A stretch of 64,000 nt of DNA from Laspinema sp963821735 (lineage in GTDB: Bacteria; Cyanobacteriota; Cyanobacteriia; Cyanobacteriales; Laspinemataceae). The notes beneath the pieces are model-generated. The model was given only the letters and a program-made list of their open reading frames with translations, was not told the origin of the DNA and did not search any database. Both the position numbers and the translations under genes were made by a program. How positions within the stretch are numbered: position 1 is the stretch's first letter; the number at the start of each line of letters is the position of its first letter. Below, in pieces: positions 1 through 7,649 of this stretch. The stretch is taken from NCBI GenBank assembly GCA_963821735.1, contig CAWGFK010000070.1:958800-1022799 (forward strand), read 5' to 3'.

Positions 1-258
1 GCCTGCAATTTTGATGGGTTTCAGTCTCAAGTAGCAATAGAATCAGATATTGGTTTTATTCTTGATCCTCTTAATATTGAGAGGGCAGCAGATCAATTAC
101 TATCCGCACTTAATAATCAAGATTGGTTAGATGATGTGCCAAATCGAACAAAGATATTGGCGAAAGGGCGTTTTAATAGAGATCGCCTAGCTGCTGAACT
201 AGAGAGGATATTAGTAGGCGTGGTTGAGAAAGCTTCTAAAAAATTAAGTGACAACTAA
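1..258 (+). CDS. Glycosyltransferase (GT4-like), C-terminal end only
   Basis: An open frame runs from the first base of the window to a TAA at 256-258, giving about 85 residues, so the gene start lies outside. The visible part has an E-x-D-x-G-F-x-L-D-P segment (residues about 18-28), as in the donor-binding C-terminal half of GT-B family 4 glycosyltransferases. It ends with a basic/acidic helix containing RFNRDRLAAELERIL, typical of the family's last helix. It lies 44 bp upstream of a phosphoglycosyl transferase on the same strand, which supports a role in adding a sugar during surface-glycan assembly. The donor and acceptor cannot be read from this piece. Confidence 0.6.
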   Translation, partial: ACNFDGFQSQVAIESDIGFILDPLNIERAADQLLSALNNQDWLDDVPNRTKILAKGRFNRDRLAAELERILVGVVEKASKKLSDN

Positions 259-302
259 GCGGACTCTGCTATTTCCTTTAGGAGGATGTCGATCTCAGTA
301 AA

Positions 303-929
303 ATGCTAAGAAGATTACAAAAATCAATAAAGTTTTTAGGCGATAGGTTAGTTTCTGCAATTGCCCTCCTCCTGCTAACACCCTTATTACTTCTAATTGC
401 AGTAGCCATTTATCTCCGTATAGGTTCCCCCCTCCTATTTGCCCAACCCCGCCCAGGCAAAGATGGGCAAATCTTCACTTTTCACAAATTCCGCACAATG
501 ACGAATGAGCAAGATGCCGAGGGTAATCTTCTTCCTGATGAAAAACGACTAACAGCCATCGGCCAATTTCTTCGTCAAACCAGTCTCGATGAACTTCCCC
601 AACTTTGGAATGTTTTAAAAGGGGATATGAGCTTTGTGGGTCCTCGTCCTCTACTGGTAGCCTACTTAAATCGCTACAATAACGAACAAGCCCGCCGCCA
701 TGAAGTAAAACCAGGAATTACTGGCTGGGCGCAAGTTAACGGTAGGAATGCGATTAGCTGGGAAGAAAAGTTTAAACTAGATGTGTGGTATGTTGATAAT
801 TGGAGCCTCTGGCTTGACCTAAAAATTCTATGTTTAACTGTTATTAAAGTATTTAAACGTGAAGGTATAGCAGCCGCCAATCACGTGACTATGAGGGAAT
901 TCAAAGGAAATGGTTCTTTGACTAAATAG
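303..929 (+). CDS. Monotopic phosphoglycosyl transferase (PglC/WcaJ-type bacterial sugar transferase)
   Basis: 208 residues, the size of small PglC-type enzymes without the extra N-terminal membrane domain of WbaP. These enzymes transfer a phosphosugar from a UDP-sugar to undecaprenyl phosphate at the cytoplasmic membrane face, starting glycan assembly. Seen: a hydrophobic re-entrant helix at residues 17-40, the FHKFRTM motif at 60-66, the catalytic Asp-Glu pair at 96-97 in SLDELPQLWNVLKGDMS, GPRPLL at 113-118 and PGITGWAQVNGRN at 137-149. ATG 303 is the first usable start; the GGAGG at 281-285 is rather far away (17 nt). The next two genes are PglD-like and PglE-like, so the substrate is probably a UDP-N,N'-diacetylated amino sugar (inference). 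Confidence 0.92.
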   Translation: MLRRLQKSIKFLGDRLVSAIALLLLTPLLLLIAVAIYLRIGSPLLFAQPRPGKDGQIFTFHKFRTMTNEQDAEGNLLPDEKRLTAIGQFLRQTSLDELPQLWNVLKGDMSFVGPRPLLVAYLNRYNNEQARRHEVKPGITGWAQVNGRNAISWEEKFKLDVWYVDNWSLWLDLKILCLTVIKVFKREGIAAANHVTMREFKGNGSLTK

Positions 930-939
930 AGGTTATATA

Positions 940-1572
940 TTGGAAATCTACCTCTACGGCTCTGGTGGACACGCAAAAGTTATACTAGATATACTGAGCA
1001 AACACCAAAGGTCTGTCACAGCATTTGTTGATGACAATCCTCATCCGGGAATTGAGCAAATTCATGGAATTCCTATTTACCGGGCTTCAGAACTGCTACC
1101 CACTGTTTCGCTTCATAGTCAGTGGATTGTTTGTATTGGTAATAACCGCATTCGCCAAAACATTGCTGAAAAACTAAACAATCAAGGTTTTTCATTTACA
1201 ACCGCGATTCATCCTTCAGCTAAAATCGCTTTGGGCGTAAATATTGGACCGGGGACTGTAATAATGGCGAATGCAGTTATCAACACTGACACCAAGATTG
1301 GCCACCATGCGATTATTAATACTGGAGCCATAATTGATCATGATTGTATCATTGGTGATTACTGCCATATTGCCCCAGGTTGCTCTCTTTGTGGTCAAGT
1401 TCAGCTACACAAGAGCGTATTCTTAGGGGTTGGCAGTAGCATTTGCCCTGCTGTTCAAATTGGGGAACATACAACTTGTGGCGCGGGTTCCGTTGTTGTT
1501 AAATCCCTACCTTCTCATTGTTTAGCTTACGGCTGCCCAGCTAAAATTATTCAGAACAACTACTCAAACTAA
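940..1572 (+). CDS. NeuD/PglD-like sugar O/N-acyltransferase
   Basis: 210 residues with an N-terminal nucleotide-sugar-binding fold beginning MEIYLYGSGGHAKVI, then a left-handed beta-helix of hexapeptide repeats from about residue 90 (for example VIMANAVINTDTKIGHHA). His and Asp of the IDHDCIIGDYCHIAPG stretch are in the usual catalytic/acyl-CoA region. PglD acetylates the 4-amino group of UDP-4-amino-sugars; NeuD acetylates sialic acid. Its position between a PglC-like and a PglE-like gene favours the PglD role (inference). The start codon is TTG at 940, chosen because AGAGG at 928-932 has ideal spacing and the reading begins exactly at the conserved first strand. It starts 10 bp after the upstream stop, so the genes are probably one transcript. 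Confidence 0.85.
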   Translation: MEIYLYGSGGHAKVILDILSKHQRSVTAFVDDNPHPGIEQIHGIPIYRASELLPTVSLHSQWIVCIGNNRIRQNIAEKLNNQGFSFTTAIHPSAKIALGVNIGPGTVIMANAVINTDTKIGHHAIINTGAIIDHDCIIGDYCHIAPGCSLCGQVQLHKSVFLGVGSSICPAVQIGEHTTCGAGSVVVKSLPSHCLAYGCPAKIIQNNYSN

Positions 1573-1578
1573 GGGCAG

Positions 1579-2706
1579 ATGGCCAAACAAATCCTTCTCT
1601 CAACCCCACACCTAGGCGACTCCGAACTCGAATTTGTCAAAGAAGCTTTTGACACCAACTGGATCGCCCCAGTCGGCCCTCATGTAGATGCATTTGAGCA
1701 AGAATTCTGCCAACTTGTCAGCACCTCCCACGCTGCTGCTGTCAGTTCTGGTACCGCTGCCCTCCATCTTGCCCTCAGACTGATTGGGGTTGAGCCAGGG
1801 GATGAAGTGGTTTGCTCTACCCTCACCTTTATTGCTACGGTTAACCCCATTACCTATTTAGGCGCGAAACCTGTCTTTATTGACAGCGATCGCACCTCCT
1901 GGAATATGAATCCAGACCTCCTGCGAGAAGCCCTAGACCAACGTGCTAAAACGGGCAAACTCCCCAAAGCATTGGTACTCGTACATCTCTACGGACAAAG
2001 TGCGGACATCGACCCCATTCTCCAAGCCTGCAACCACTACAACATCCCCCTCATCGAAGATGCCGCAGAAGCCCTCGGCGCAACTTATAAAGGGCGAACC
2101 CCTGGCATCTTTGGCAAAATTGGTATCTACTCCTTCAATGGCAACAAAATCATCACCACCTCTGGCGGCGGAATGTTAGTTTCAGAAGACCCCGACCTCG
2201 TTGCCAAAGCCCGTTTCCTAGCAACCCAAGCCCGGGACCCCGCCCCCCATTACCAACATTCCGAAATTGGCTATAACTATCGCCTCAGCAACGTCTTAGC
2301 AGGAATTGGTCGGGGTCAGTTACAGGTTTTAGGCGATCGTGTAGAAGCCAGACGCCACAACTTTGAAGTTTATCAACAGGCTTTAGGTAACTTACCTGGA
2401 ATCGAATTCATGCCAGAAGCCTCCTTCGGTCGATGCACTCGCTGGCTCACTTGCCTGACCATAGACCCCGCAGCATTTGGGTGCGATCGCGAACAAGTCC
2501 GCCTTGCCCTTGCCGAACAGCAAATCGAAGCCCGTCCCGTATGGAAACCCCTGCATCTGCAACCCGTATTTGCTGGATGCGAATCTATTGGCGGTGAAGT
2601 TGCAGAGTCATTATTTGAAACAGGATTGTGTTTGCCCTCTGGCTCCAATTTAATGCCAGAAGACCTGAATCGAGTCATTGAGGTAATTCAAGGCTTAAGC
2701 AACTGA
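1579..2706 (+). CDS. DegT/DnrJ/EryC1/StrS (PglE-like) PLP aminotransferase
   Basis: 375 residues, normal for sugar aminotransferases of fold type I. Family members move an amino group from glutamate to a UDP-4-keto-6-deoxy sugar using PLP. Seen: SSGTAALHLAL at 56-66, the cofactor-contacting Asp161 in IEDAAEALGA, and the Schiff-base Lys190 in SFNGNKIITTSGGGML. The C-terminal half has the usual GYNYRLSNVLAGIGRGQL segment. ATG 1579 lies 6 bp after the acyltransferase stop, so the two are almost certainly co-transcribed. Together with the dehydratase at about 9.8 kb it would supply the UDP-4-amino-4,6-dideoxy sugar for the acyltransferase. The exact sugar is inferred from context. Confidence 0.92.
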   Translation: MAKQILLSTPHLGDSELEFVKEAFDTNWIAPVGPHVDAFEQEFCQLVSTSHAAAVSSGTAALHLALRLIGVEPGDEVVCSTLTFIATVNPITYLGAKPVFIDSDRTSWNMNPDLLREALDQRAKTGKLPKALVLVHLYGQSADIDPILQACNHYNIPLIEDAAEALGATYKGRTPGIFGKIGIYSFNGNKIITTSGGGMLVSEDPDLVAKARFLATQARDPAPHYQHSEIGYNYRLSNVLAGIGRGQLQVLGDRVEARRHNFEVYQQALGNLPGIEFMPEASFGRCTRWLTCLTIDPAAFGCDREQVRLALAEQQIEARPVWKPLHLQPVFAGCESIGGEVAESLFETGLCLPSGSNLMPEDLNRVIEVIQGLSN

Positions 2707-2720
2707 GAGCAAAGACAGAG

Positions 2721-2876
2721 AACTTTGGGCCATCTTCACTCCCCTCGCCCTCATCGACATCCTGGAAGATATTGCATCAGCAACCCTGCGCTCTAACGTA
2801 GTTCCCACAGCCAACCCAACCCACGAGGCGGAGGCTTATCATCATCGCCTTTGCTGGCGATCGCACCCTAACTCCC
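2721..2876 (+). pseudogene. Scrambled relic of the WecA/MraY-like gene
   Basis: Two short blocks match the intact gene downstream. Bases 2721-2769 resemble 3678-3726 (the stretch encoding WAILTPLALIGFLDD) and 2769-2876 resemble about 3491-3590 (encoding SHSQPTPRGGGLGF and following). The order is reversed relative to the intact gene and no reading frame is open across them. This is what remains if a tandem duplicate was lost by an internal deletion. The DUF29 gene lies between the relic and the intact gene. Confidence 0.7.
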
Positions 2877-2952
2877 CACTGTTCCTTAGGCAACCTAAAA
2901 TAAAACCAGAACCTTGTCCCGTACAGATTTAAAAATAACTTGTGGCATCGCC

Positions 2953-3417
2953 ATGAAATCAAAATTACCCTTATACGACACAGACTACCAACTTTGGTTA
3001 GAGCAAACCATTGCCCAGTTGCAAACCCAGGATTTCAGTGATATCGACTTAGAGAATTTAATTGAGGAGATAAAAAGTTTGGGAAAAAGAGACAAACGGG
3101 CTATCTGTAGTTACCTCATGCGACTGTGCGAACACTTGCTCAAAGTCAAATATTGGGAACAAGAACGAGAATCTTGTATCCGAGGTTGGACATTAGAGAT
3201 TAGAAATTTTCGCTTGCAGATTCAACTCATACTTAAAGATAGTCCGAGTCTCAAAAACTATCTCCAGGAAAATTTTATTCACGAATACCAGAATGGGCGG
3301 AAACTATTTCTTGATGCCACAGGTTTCAATTCAGGCATCATTCCCGAAGACCCTTGCTTCAGTCTAGAGCAAGTTCTGGATGAAAATTGGCTACCCCAGG
3401 GCGGTTTTCCTGCTTAG
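2953..3417 (+). CDS. DUF29 family protein
   Basis: 154 residues from ATG 2953. A TTG at 2914 would add 13 residues unlike the family, so the ATG is preferred. The DUF29 pattern is clear: LYDTDYQLWLEQT near the start, DIDLENLIEEIKSLGKRDKR, a leucine-rich helix with LCEHLLKVKYWEQE, RGWTLEIRNFRLQI, then DSPSLKNYL and the C-terminal PEDPCFSLEQVLDENWLP. DUF29 proteins are small, helical, abundant in cyanobacteria and without an established function. The gene sits between WecA relics and overlaps the start of the intact WecA-like frame, so it may have entered with that rearrangement. Confidence 0.88.
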   Translation: MKSKLPLYDTDYQLWLEQTIAQLQTQDFSDIDLENLIEEIKSLGKRDKRAICSYLMRLCEHLLKVKYWEQERESCIRGWTLEIRNFRLQIQLILKDSPSLKNYLQENFIHEYQNGRKLFLDATGFNSGIIPEDPCFSLEQVLDENWLPQGGFPA

Positions 3418-4417
3418 TGAACCACAAATTTTTTTAAGGGCGAAGCATTCCGGCTGGGAGGTCTGCCAAAACCTCCTGGACATCTCCCACGAGATGGCAT
3501 CCGCAACCCTGTGCGATCGCAGTTCCCACAGCCAACCCACCCCAAGAGGCGGCGGATTAGGCTTCATCATCGCCTTTGCCGCCATCACCCTATCAACCCC
3601 TATCTTGTCAACCTACTTCCCCAAACTTTTCCCAGAAAACCTCTTCCCCCTCACCCCTACCCAACCCTTCTTACTGCAACTGTGGGCCATCCTCACTCCC
3701 CTCGCCCTCATCGGCTTCCTGGATGACAAACACAACCTCCCCGCCAGTATCCGCTACCTAGTCCAACTCACCTGCGCCAGTATCGCCATCTTCTGTTTCG
3801 GCCCCTTTCCCCAACCCGGGCTTACCCCCTGGGGAACAGCGGGCCACATCATCGCCATCCTCCTCACCCTAATCGCCATCACCGCCCTGATTAACTTCTA
3901 CAACTTCATGGACGGCTTAGATGGCTTAGTCGCAGGAGTCACCACCGTGCAACTCGGCTTCCTCGCCCTCTACCTCAACCAACCCCTCTGGTGGCTGCTC
4001 GCTGCTGCCCTCCTCGGCTTCCTGGGGTGGAACTGGTCCCCGGCCAAAATCTTCATGGGAGATGTGGGCAGTACCGTCTTAGGGGCCGCCGTCGCCATTG
4101 CCCTGCTCAACGCCGATCGCCCCACCCCAGCCTGGACCGCCCTCGCCATCACCCTCCCCCTCACCGCAGACGCCATCACCACCCTAGTTCGCCGCCTCAT
4201 CCGCCGGGAAAACATCTTCAAAGCCCACCGGAGTCACCTCTATCAACGATTGCAGCAAGCTGGGTGGAGTCATAGTCAGGTTGCCAGTACCTATATCGGC
4301 TGTACCCTGCTGATTGCCCTGAGTATTCTGCTCTGGGGTGGCGTGGGGGCGGGGATTGGGTTAGCCCTGGTGGGGGTGGGGATGGTTGGGGGAGAGGTGT
4401 ATTTGCGGAGGGGATAA
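3380..4417 (+). CDS. WecA/MraY-like polyprenyl-phosphate sugar-1-phosphate transferase, unusual N-terminus
   Basis: 345 residues if started at ATG 3380; ATG 3494 would give 307. This polytopic membrane family transfers a HexNAc-1-phosphate (or MurNAc-pentapeptide phosphate) to a polyprenyl phosphate. Seen: RSSHSQPTPRGGGLGF, the Mg-binding GFLDDKHNLP, NFYNFMDGLDGLVAG, FMGDVGSTVLGA and the HRSHLYQRL loop, with about nine hydrophobic segments. Oddity: relatives begin with a membrane helix followed by LLDIPN-x-RSSHS. Here LLDI is followed by an 11-residue unrelated stretch and no first helix precedes it. The frame overlaps the DUF29 gene by 38 bp. A related relic lies upstream. Family is sure; whether the enzyme is active is doubtful. 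Confidence 0.8.
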   Translation: MKIGYPRAVFLLSEPQIFLRAKHSGWEVCQNLLDISHEMASATLCDRSSHSQPTPRGGGLGFIIAFAAITLSTPILSTYFPKLFPENLFPLTPTQPFLLQLWAILTPLALIGFLDDKHNLPASIRYLVQLTCASIAIFCFGPFPQPGLTPWGTAGHIIAILLTLIAITALINFYNFMDGLDGLVAGVTTVQLGFLALYLNQPLWWLLAAALLGFLGWNWSPAKIFMGDVGSTVLGAAVAIALLNADRPTPAWTALAITLPLTADAITTLVRRLIRRENIFKAHRSHLYQRLQQAGWSHSQVASTYIGCTLLIALSILLWGGVGAGIGLALVGVGMVGGEVYLRRG

Positions 4418-4424
4418 ACTGAGG

Positions 4425-4535
4425 AGCAGAAATCGGTTTCCTCGTGGGAAATTTGGGGCGGGTGGCGAGAATTTGGGTCAGAAATCCGGTTTCTCAGATA
4501 GACTGTGGGGGCAGAAACCGGGTTGATGCGATCGC
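4425..4535. repeat. Cluster of short GAAACCGGTTTC-type palindromic repeats
   Basis: The gap between the WecA-like gene and the next gene holds three degenerate copies of a dispersed motif, AGAAAYCGGTTTCT or half of it, near 4428-4441, 4480-4495 and 4510-4523. The same motif recurs elsewhere in the window (for example 7502-7618, 14828-14878, 26625-26680, 60808-60820). Each copy can form a small hairpin. Nothing else is visible here except a HIP1 site near 4529. Confidence 0.55.
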
Positions 4536-4574
4536 CGCGATACAATAGGAGCAAATCTTGAGAACCCTAAGACG

Positions 4575-4889
4575 ATGGAAGAATTGCTAACCCTCAAAGA
4601 ACGACTGTTATGTGGAGACATCTCAGGAGCATTGGTCATCGTAGAAGAATTAGAAGAAATGAGCCGAGATGACAAAATTAATAACATTCGGAGTTATGCC
4701 ATTATTCTGCTCCTACACTTAATCAAACAACAAGCAGAAAATCGCACCACTCGCTCTTGGGATGTCTCAATTCGTAACACCGTTCGGGAAATTCAGGAGA
4801 AAAACAAGCGCCGGAAAGCGGGTGGCTATTACCTGCCATCAGAAGATTTGCTCGATATTCTGAGAAATAGCCTATCCTATGGCACTTGA
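4575..4889 (+). CDS. Short DUF29-like protein
   Basis: 104 residues from ATG 4575. The middle resembles the DUF29 core: VEELEEMSRDDK corresponds to the IEEIxxMGKxEKR helix, LLLHLIKQQAENRTTRSW to the LLxHLLKWxxQPExRSxSW helix, and SIRNTVREI to the IRxxR helix. The N-terminal LYxxDxxxW motif and the usual C-terminal PEExPY segment are missing, so it is a divergent or reduced member. A 46-residue frame starts inside its last codons. Function unknown. Confidence 0.7.
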   Translation: MEELLTLKERLLCGDISGALVIVEELEEMSRDDKINNIRSYAIILLLHLIKQQAENRTTRSWDVSIRNTVREIQEKNKRRKAGGYYLPSEDLLDILRNSLSYGT

Positions 4890-5019
4890 TCGCGCATCCT
4901 TAGAAGTAGCCGAAGGTATTTATGATGCTGAAACTTTAGAAACCCTGGTCAACCGGGAAGAAATTATTGAGCAAGCCTTGGCATTGATTGCCCCAGGGAG
5001 CAATGGCGATAAAGCATGA
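4879..5019 (+). CDS. Small hypothetical protein overlapping the DUF29-like gene
   Basis: ATG 4879 to TGA 5019 encodes 46 residues, beginning MALDRASLEVAEGIYDAETL and ending APGSNGDKA. The start overlaps the preceding stop by 11 bp in another frame, as in translationally coupled pairs. The composition (acidic, helix-forming, no low-complexity bias) looks protein-like, and the ending resembles short tails seen with cyanobacterial DUF29 neighbours. I do not recognise a domain. It could be spurious. Confidence 0.4.
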   Translation: MALDRASLEVAEGIYDAETLETLVNREEIIEQALALIAPGSNGDKA

Positions 5020-5090
5020 GACCAACATTTTACCCCTATAGAAAACCTTCACCTTGGGCAAACCCAGGCTGACATGATGCCTTAAATTGA

Positions 5091-5140
5091 GATCGCCACC
5101 GCCACGAAAAATTGCGATCGCCACCGCCACGAAAAATTGC
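5091..5140 (+). repeat. Two tandem 25-bp repeats
   Basis: The 25-bp unit at 5091-5115 is repeated exactly at 5116-5140, and a third partial unit starts with GATCGCTGAC. Each unit includes part of a HIP1-like GCGATCGC junction. It lies in the spacer upstream of the nucleotidyltransferase gene. No coding content. Confidence 0.85.
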
Positions 5141-5238
5141 GATCGCTGACAATGGGTCAGACACCGCATCTAAAGAATACCAGAGATAAAGGACAGAGCA
5201 ATGCTTTGCCCCTACCCGGTTTTGGGAGGAGCGATATA

Positions 5239-5907
5239 ATGGAATTGCCCATCGAAATCCCTACTATCATGACAGTTAACACCCAAATTGATATCAACGC
5301 TCACCGGCGAAGACAATTCATTAATCTGGTGATGAAACGAGTTCAGCCGGGGACGGGTAGCGGGCTGGATTTTCTCAACAAACGCACATGGACTTACCCC
5401 GTAACCAACATTAAAGCGATCATTCCTCAAACACCTTTTGTAGTTGTAGGGGGCATTGCTACGAGGCTGTATATGCCTGAACGCATGACTTTGGATTTAG
5501 ATATTTTAGTGCTAACCCAAGATGCCCAGTCCCTCTATACTCAACTGGAAAAAGCCGGAAGTAGAAAAATCGGAGAATTAGCCATTTCCAGGAGTCAGTG
5601 GGAATTACCCGATGGAACTTCCCTGGATATCCTCGAATCGAATGCAGACTGGGTAAGTGCAGCCCTCGCCCACCCCAACATCGCTCCCAATGGCTTGCCG
5701 ATTATCCCCTTGCCCTATTTAGTTCTCATGAAATTGCAATCGGCACGCACCCAGGATTTAAGTGATGTTAGTCGGATGATGGGCGGGGCCAAACCCGATG
5801 AAATCACTCAAGTGAAACAGGCAATCTGCCAATATTTGCCCGGAGCATTAGAAGATTTAGAGAGCCTGATTATTTTAGGCCAGTTAGAAACAAGAAACCC
5901 TAATTAA
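5239..5907 (+). CDS. Nucleotidyltransferase-fold protein (AbiEii-like), partner of the adjacent DUF29 gene
   Basis: 222 residues from ATG 5239, chosen because GGGAGGA at 5224-5230 is an excellent ribosome site 8 nt upstream; longer in-frame TTG starts lack one. The centre has VVVGGIATRLYMPERMTLDLDILV, arranged like the GG-x-A...R-x-T-x-D-x-D pattern of nucleotidyltransferase-fold proteins such as AbiEii toxins and related unassigned NTases. A second conserved-looking block is PLPYLVLMKLQSARTQDLSDV. It ends 6 bp before a DUF29 gene on the same strand. A toxin-antitoxin-like relation is possible but unproven (inference). Confidence 0.72.
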   Translation: MELPIEIPTIMTVNTQIDINAHRRRQFINLVMKRVQPGTGSGLDFLNKRTWTYPVTNIKAIIPQTPFVVVGGIATRLYMPERMTLDLDILVLTQDAQSLYTQLEKAGSRKIGELAISRSQWELPDGTSLDILESNADWVSAALAHPNIAPNGLPIIPLPYLVLMKLQSARTQDLSDVSRMMGGAKPDEITQVKQAICQYLPGALEDLESLIILGQLETRNPN

Positions 5908-5913
5908 TACCCC

Positions 5914-6375
5914 ATGAGTTCTGAAATAAAATCCCAATACGAACAAGATTTTTATGGTTGGACTCAGTGGCAAGTTGAGGTCCTGGCAACCCGCAAAGTC
6001 TCAGAATTAGATTGGCACAATTTACAGGAGGAATTAAAAGGATTGGGGAGACAGGAATACCGAGAATTAGTCAGCCGTCTGACTGTCTTGTTAGGGCATC
6101 TCCTCAAATGGGAATTTCAGCCAGAAAACCGTTCTCGGAGTTGTTTTTTAACAATTAGAGAACAACGGCGAGCCATTCATCGCCATTTGTATCGCAATCC
6201 TAGCTTAAAGTCTCGCATTGCTGACGCTCTAGAGGATGGCTTTGAAGCCGGAGTTGATTTGGCTTTACGAGAAACCAATTTGCCCTTGAGAACGTTTCCA
6301 GAAGAGTGTCCCTATCGGTTTGAGGAGGCGATGACAGAAAGTTTTATCTGTGATACCAGCCAAGATTGGGAATAA
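5914..6375 (+). CDS. DUF29 family protein
   Basis: 153 residues. Shows YEQDFYGWTQWQVEVLATRK, LDWHNLQEELKGLGRQEYREL, LLGHLLKWEFQPENRSRSCF, TIREQRRAIHRHLYRNPSLK and the C-terminal LPLRTFPEECPYRFEEAM, a complete DUF29 pattern. It starts 6 bp after the nucleotidyltransferase gene, so the two are very probably one transcript. It is the third DUF29-type gene within 3.5 kb, which points to local gene traffic or repeated acquisition. Function not established for the family. Confidence 0.88.
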   Translation: MSSEIKSQYEQDFYGWTQWQVEVLATRKVSELDWHNLQEELKGLGRQEYRELVSRLTVLLGHLLKWEFQPENRSRSCFLTIREQRRAIHRHLYRNPSLKSRIADALEDGFEAGVDLALRETNLPLRTFPEECPYRFEEAMTESFICDTSQDWE

Positions 6376-6436
6376 TTGATGCACCGAGGGCGATCGGCTT
6401 TGGTCCCATCCACAGGGTTGCAACTTTACCCAAACT

Positions 6437-6931
6437 CTAGGGAGCCTCTTCATTCGCACAGGTGAGCAGAAAATCTACATAATCCTCCAAATCTTTGTCA
6501 ATCAAGGGCTGCAATCGTTCATAAACTGATTTCAAATAATCCAACCGAGACCAATCATAATCGAAATCATAATAATACCTTTTGAAATGCCGAAATCGTC
6601 TTAACTCATCCAGCAAGGTATAAGAGTCCCGAGATAAAACAGCCTTGCGAATACCGGGAACTTCAATCCGCATTTTTCTCAACAACTCTTTGTGCCATTG
6701 ATGAGCATCTAAATGATTCTCAAACACCCGGGATATTCTGAACAAGATAGTTTCCACACAGGTGTAGGTATTACAAAAAATATCCGCCAACATCACCGCA
6801 TCCCGCACATCTCGTTTCTGTTCATCCCGGAAACCCGGTTCATAAGCCGCATACAAACCCTGAATGTTACCCAGTACGACCCTGCTTTCCTGAATCTCGC
6901 CGACGAGCAGCAAGAGTTCATCTCTGCTCAT
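6437..6931 (-). CDS. HEPN-domain protein (HepT-like), MNT-HEPN pair
   Basis: 164 residues, helical, overlapping the upstream nucleotidyltransferase by 14 bp. HEPN proteins of this type are RNase toxins that the MNT partner inactivates by AMPylating a tyrosine. The segment LDELRRFRHFKRYYYDFDYDW aligns with the usual FRHxxRHxYxFxLD signature. The HEPN catalytic pattern is R-x4-H-x-Y. Here it reads Arg114-HFKR-Tyr119-Tyr-Tyr121, so the catalytic His is a Tyr. This could mean a weakened or inactive nuclease. The neighbouring MNT gene and the antisense orientation relative to the DUF29 genes suggest a separate unit. Confidence 0.75.
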   Translation of the reverse strand: MSRDELLLLVGEIQESRVVLGNIQGLYAAYEPGFRDEQKRDVRDAVMLADIFCNTYTCVETILFRISRVFENHLDAHQWHKELLRKMRIEVPGIRKAVLSRDSYTLLDELRRFRHFKRYYYDFDYDWSRLDYLKSVYERLQPLIDKDLEDYVDFLLTCANEEAP

Positions 6932-7283
6932 AGATAACTTTTCCTTTCATGAGAATAATCTTTTGGAACGAGGGATGAATATCTTCCCATCGGATTAAGT
7001 CCAGGGGAAAATCAGTCAGGTCCTCAGCCTCTCCTACCAGATTCATAAATGACCTAAAATCTAATCCGGCGATCGCCAAGTCAATGTCAGAAGCCTCAGA
7101 AAAATGCTGAGGTGCCAAGACTGAACCCCATTGGATAATCCGTTGGGGAGCATATCCGTCGATGATCATCGCTATAATATTCTGGGAATCTTCTCGGGCT
7201 TGCTCCCATAAGCCCAGACGTTGAGCTTGTAATGCCTGTTCTTTAGCTTGCAAATACCGCCGCGCAGCAGAATAATCAAACAT
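6918..7283 (-). CDS. MNT-type nucleotidyltransferase, antitoxin of the HEPN gene
   Basis: 121 residues from the ATG at 7281-7283; a GGGGAG sequence precedes it. An upstream in-frame extension reads through repeat-like DNA and is not favoured. The minimal nucleotidyltransferase motif is present: Gly53-Ser54 in IIQWGSVLAPQHFSEASDIDLAI with Asp66 and Asp68 as the metal-binding pair. In MntA-HepT systems the MNT protein AMPylates and silences the HEPN toxin. It overlaps the HEPN gene by 14 bp, typical of coupled translation. Confidence 0.78.
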   Translation of the reverse strand: MFDYSAARRYLQAKEQALQAQRLGLWEQAREDSQNIIAMIIDGYAPQRIIQWGSVLAPQHFSEASDIDLAIAGLDFRSFMNLVGEAEDLTDFPLDLIRWEDIHPSFQKIILMKGKVIYEQR

Positions 7284-7501
7284 CCTCTCCCCCCAGGTAT
7301 CCTTACCATTAATTATAGACAAGGGGGACAAAGCACTGCTGTATCCCGGGTATCCCGATGGGTGTGGGCATAAGGGGTCTAATGCGATCGCCAATCTCCC
7401 TGGCTAATCTAAAGGTCTTGCTCCTCGTCATCTGAGCCTATCTAATTGTAATGAAAAAGCGATCGGTGCAAACTTAAGATTTAAGTCATGTTAGTTTGCT
7501 C

Positions 7502-7618
7502 GATTCTGGGTAGAGGTTCAGAAACCGGGTTTCTGAACCAAATTTCGGTCCTTTGCAGAAATTGATGCAGAGACCCGGTTTCGTGATTCTGGGTAGAGGT
7601 TCAGAAACCCGGTTTCTT
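7502..7618. repeat. Duplicated hairpin repeat with GAAACC(C)GGTTTC core
   Basis: The 25-bp stretch at 7502-7526 recurs at 7584-7608 (GATTCTGGGTAGAGGTTCAG plus GAAACC). Each copy continues into a GGTTTCT arm, giving a hairpin of 6-7 bp. A third, diverged copy lies between them (AGACCCGGTTTC at 7571-7582). The rest of 7284-7649 shows no gene. Confidence 0.75.
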
Positions 7619-7649
7619 ATGGAAGTATTTGAAAGGGGAGTTGGGGTGA

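Noticed and set aside
5137..5238. Longer start (TTG 5137) for the nucleotidyltransferase
   Set aside because: It begins inside the 25-bp tandem repeat and lacks a ribosome site; ATG 5239 has an excellent one.
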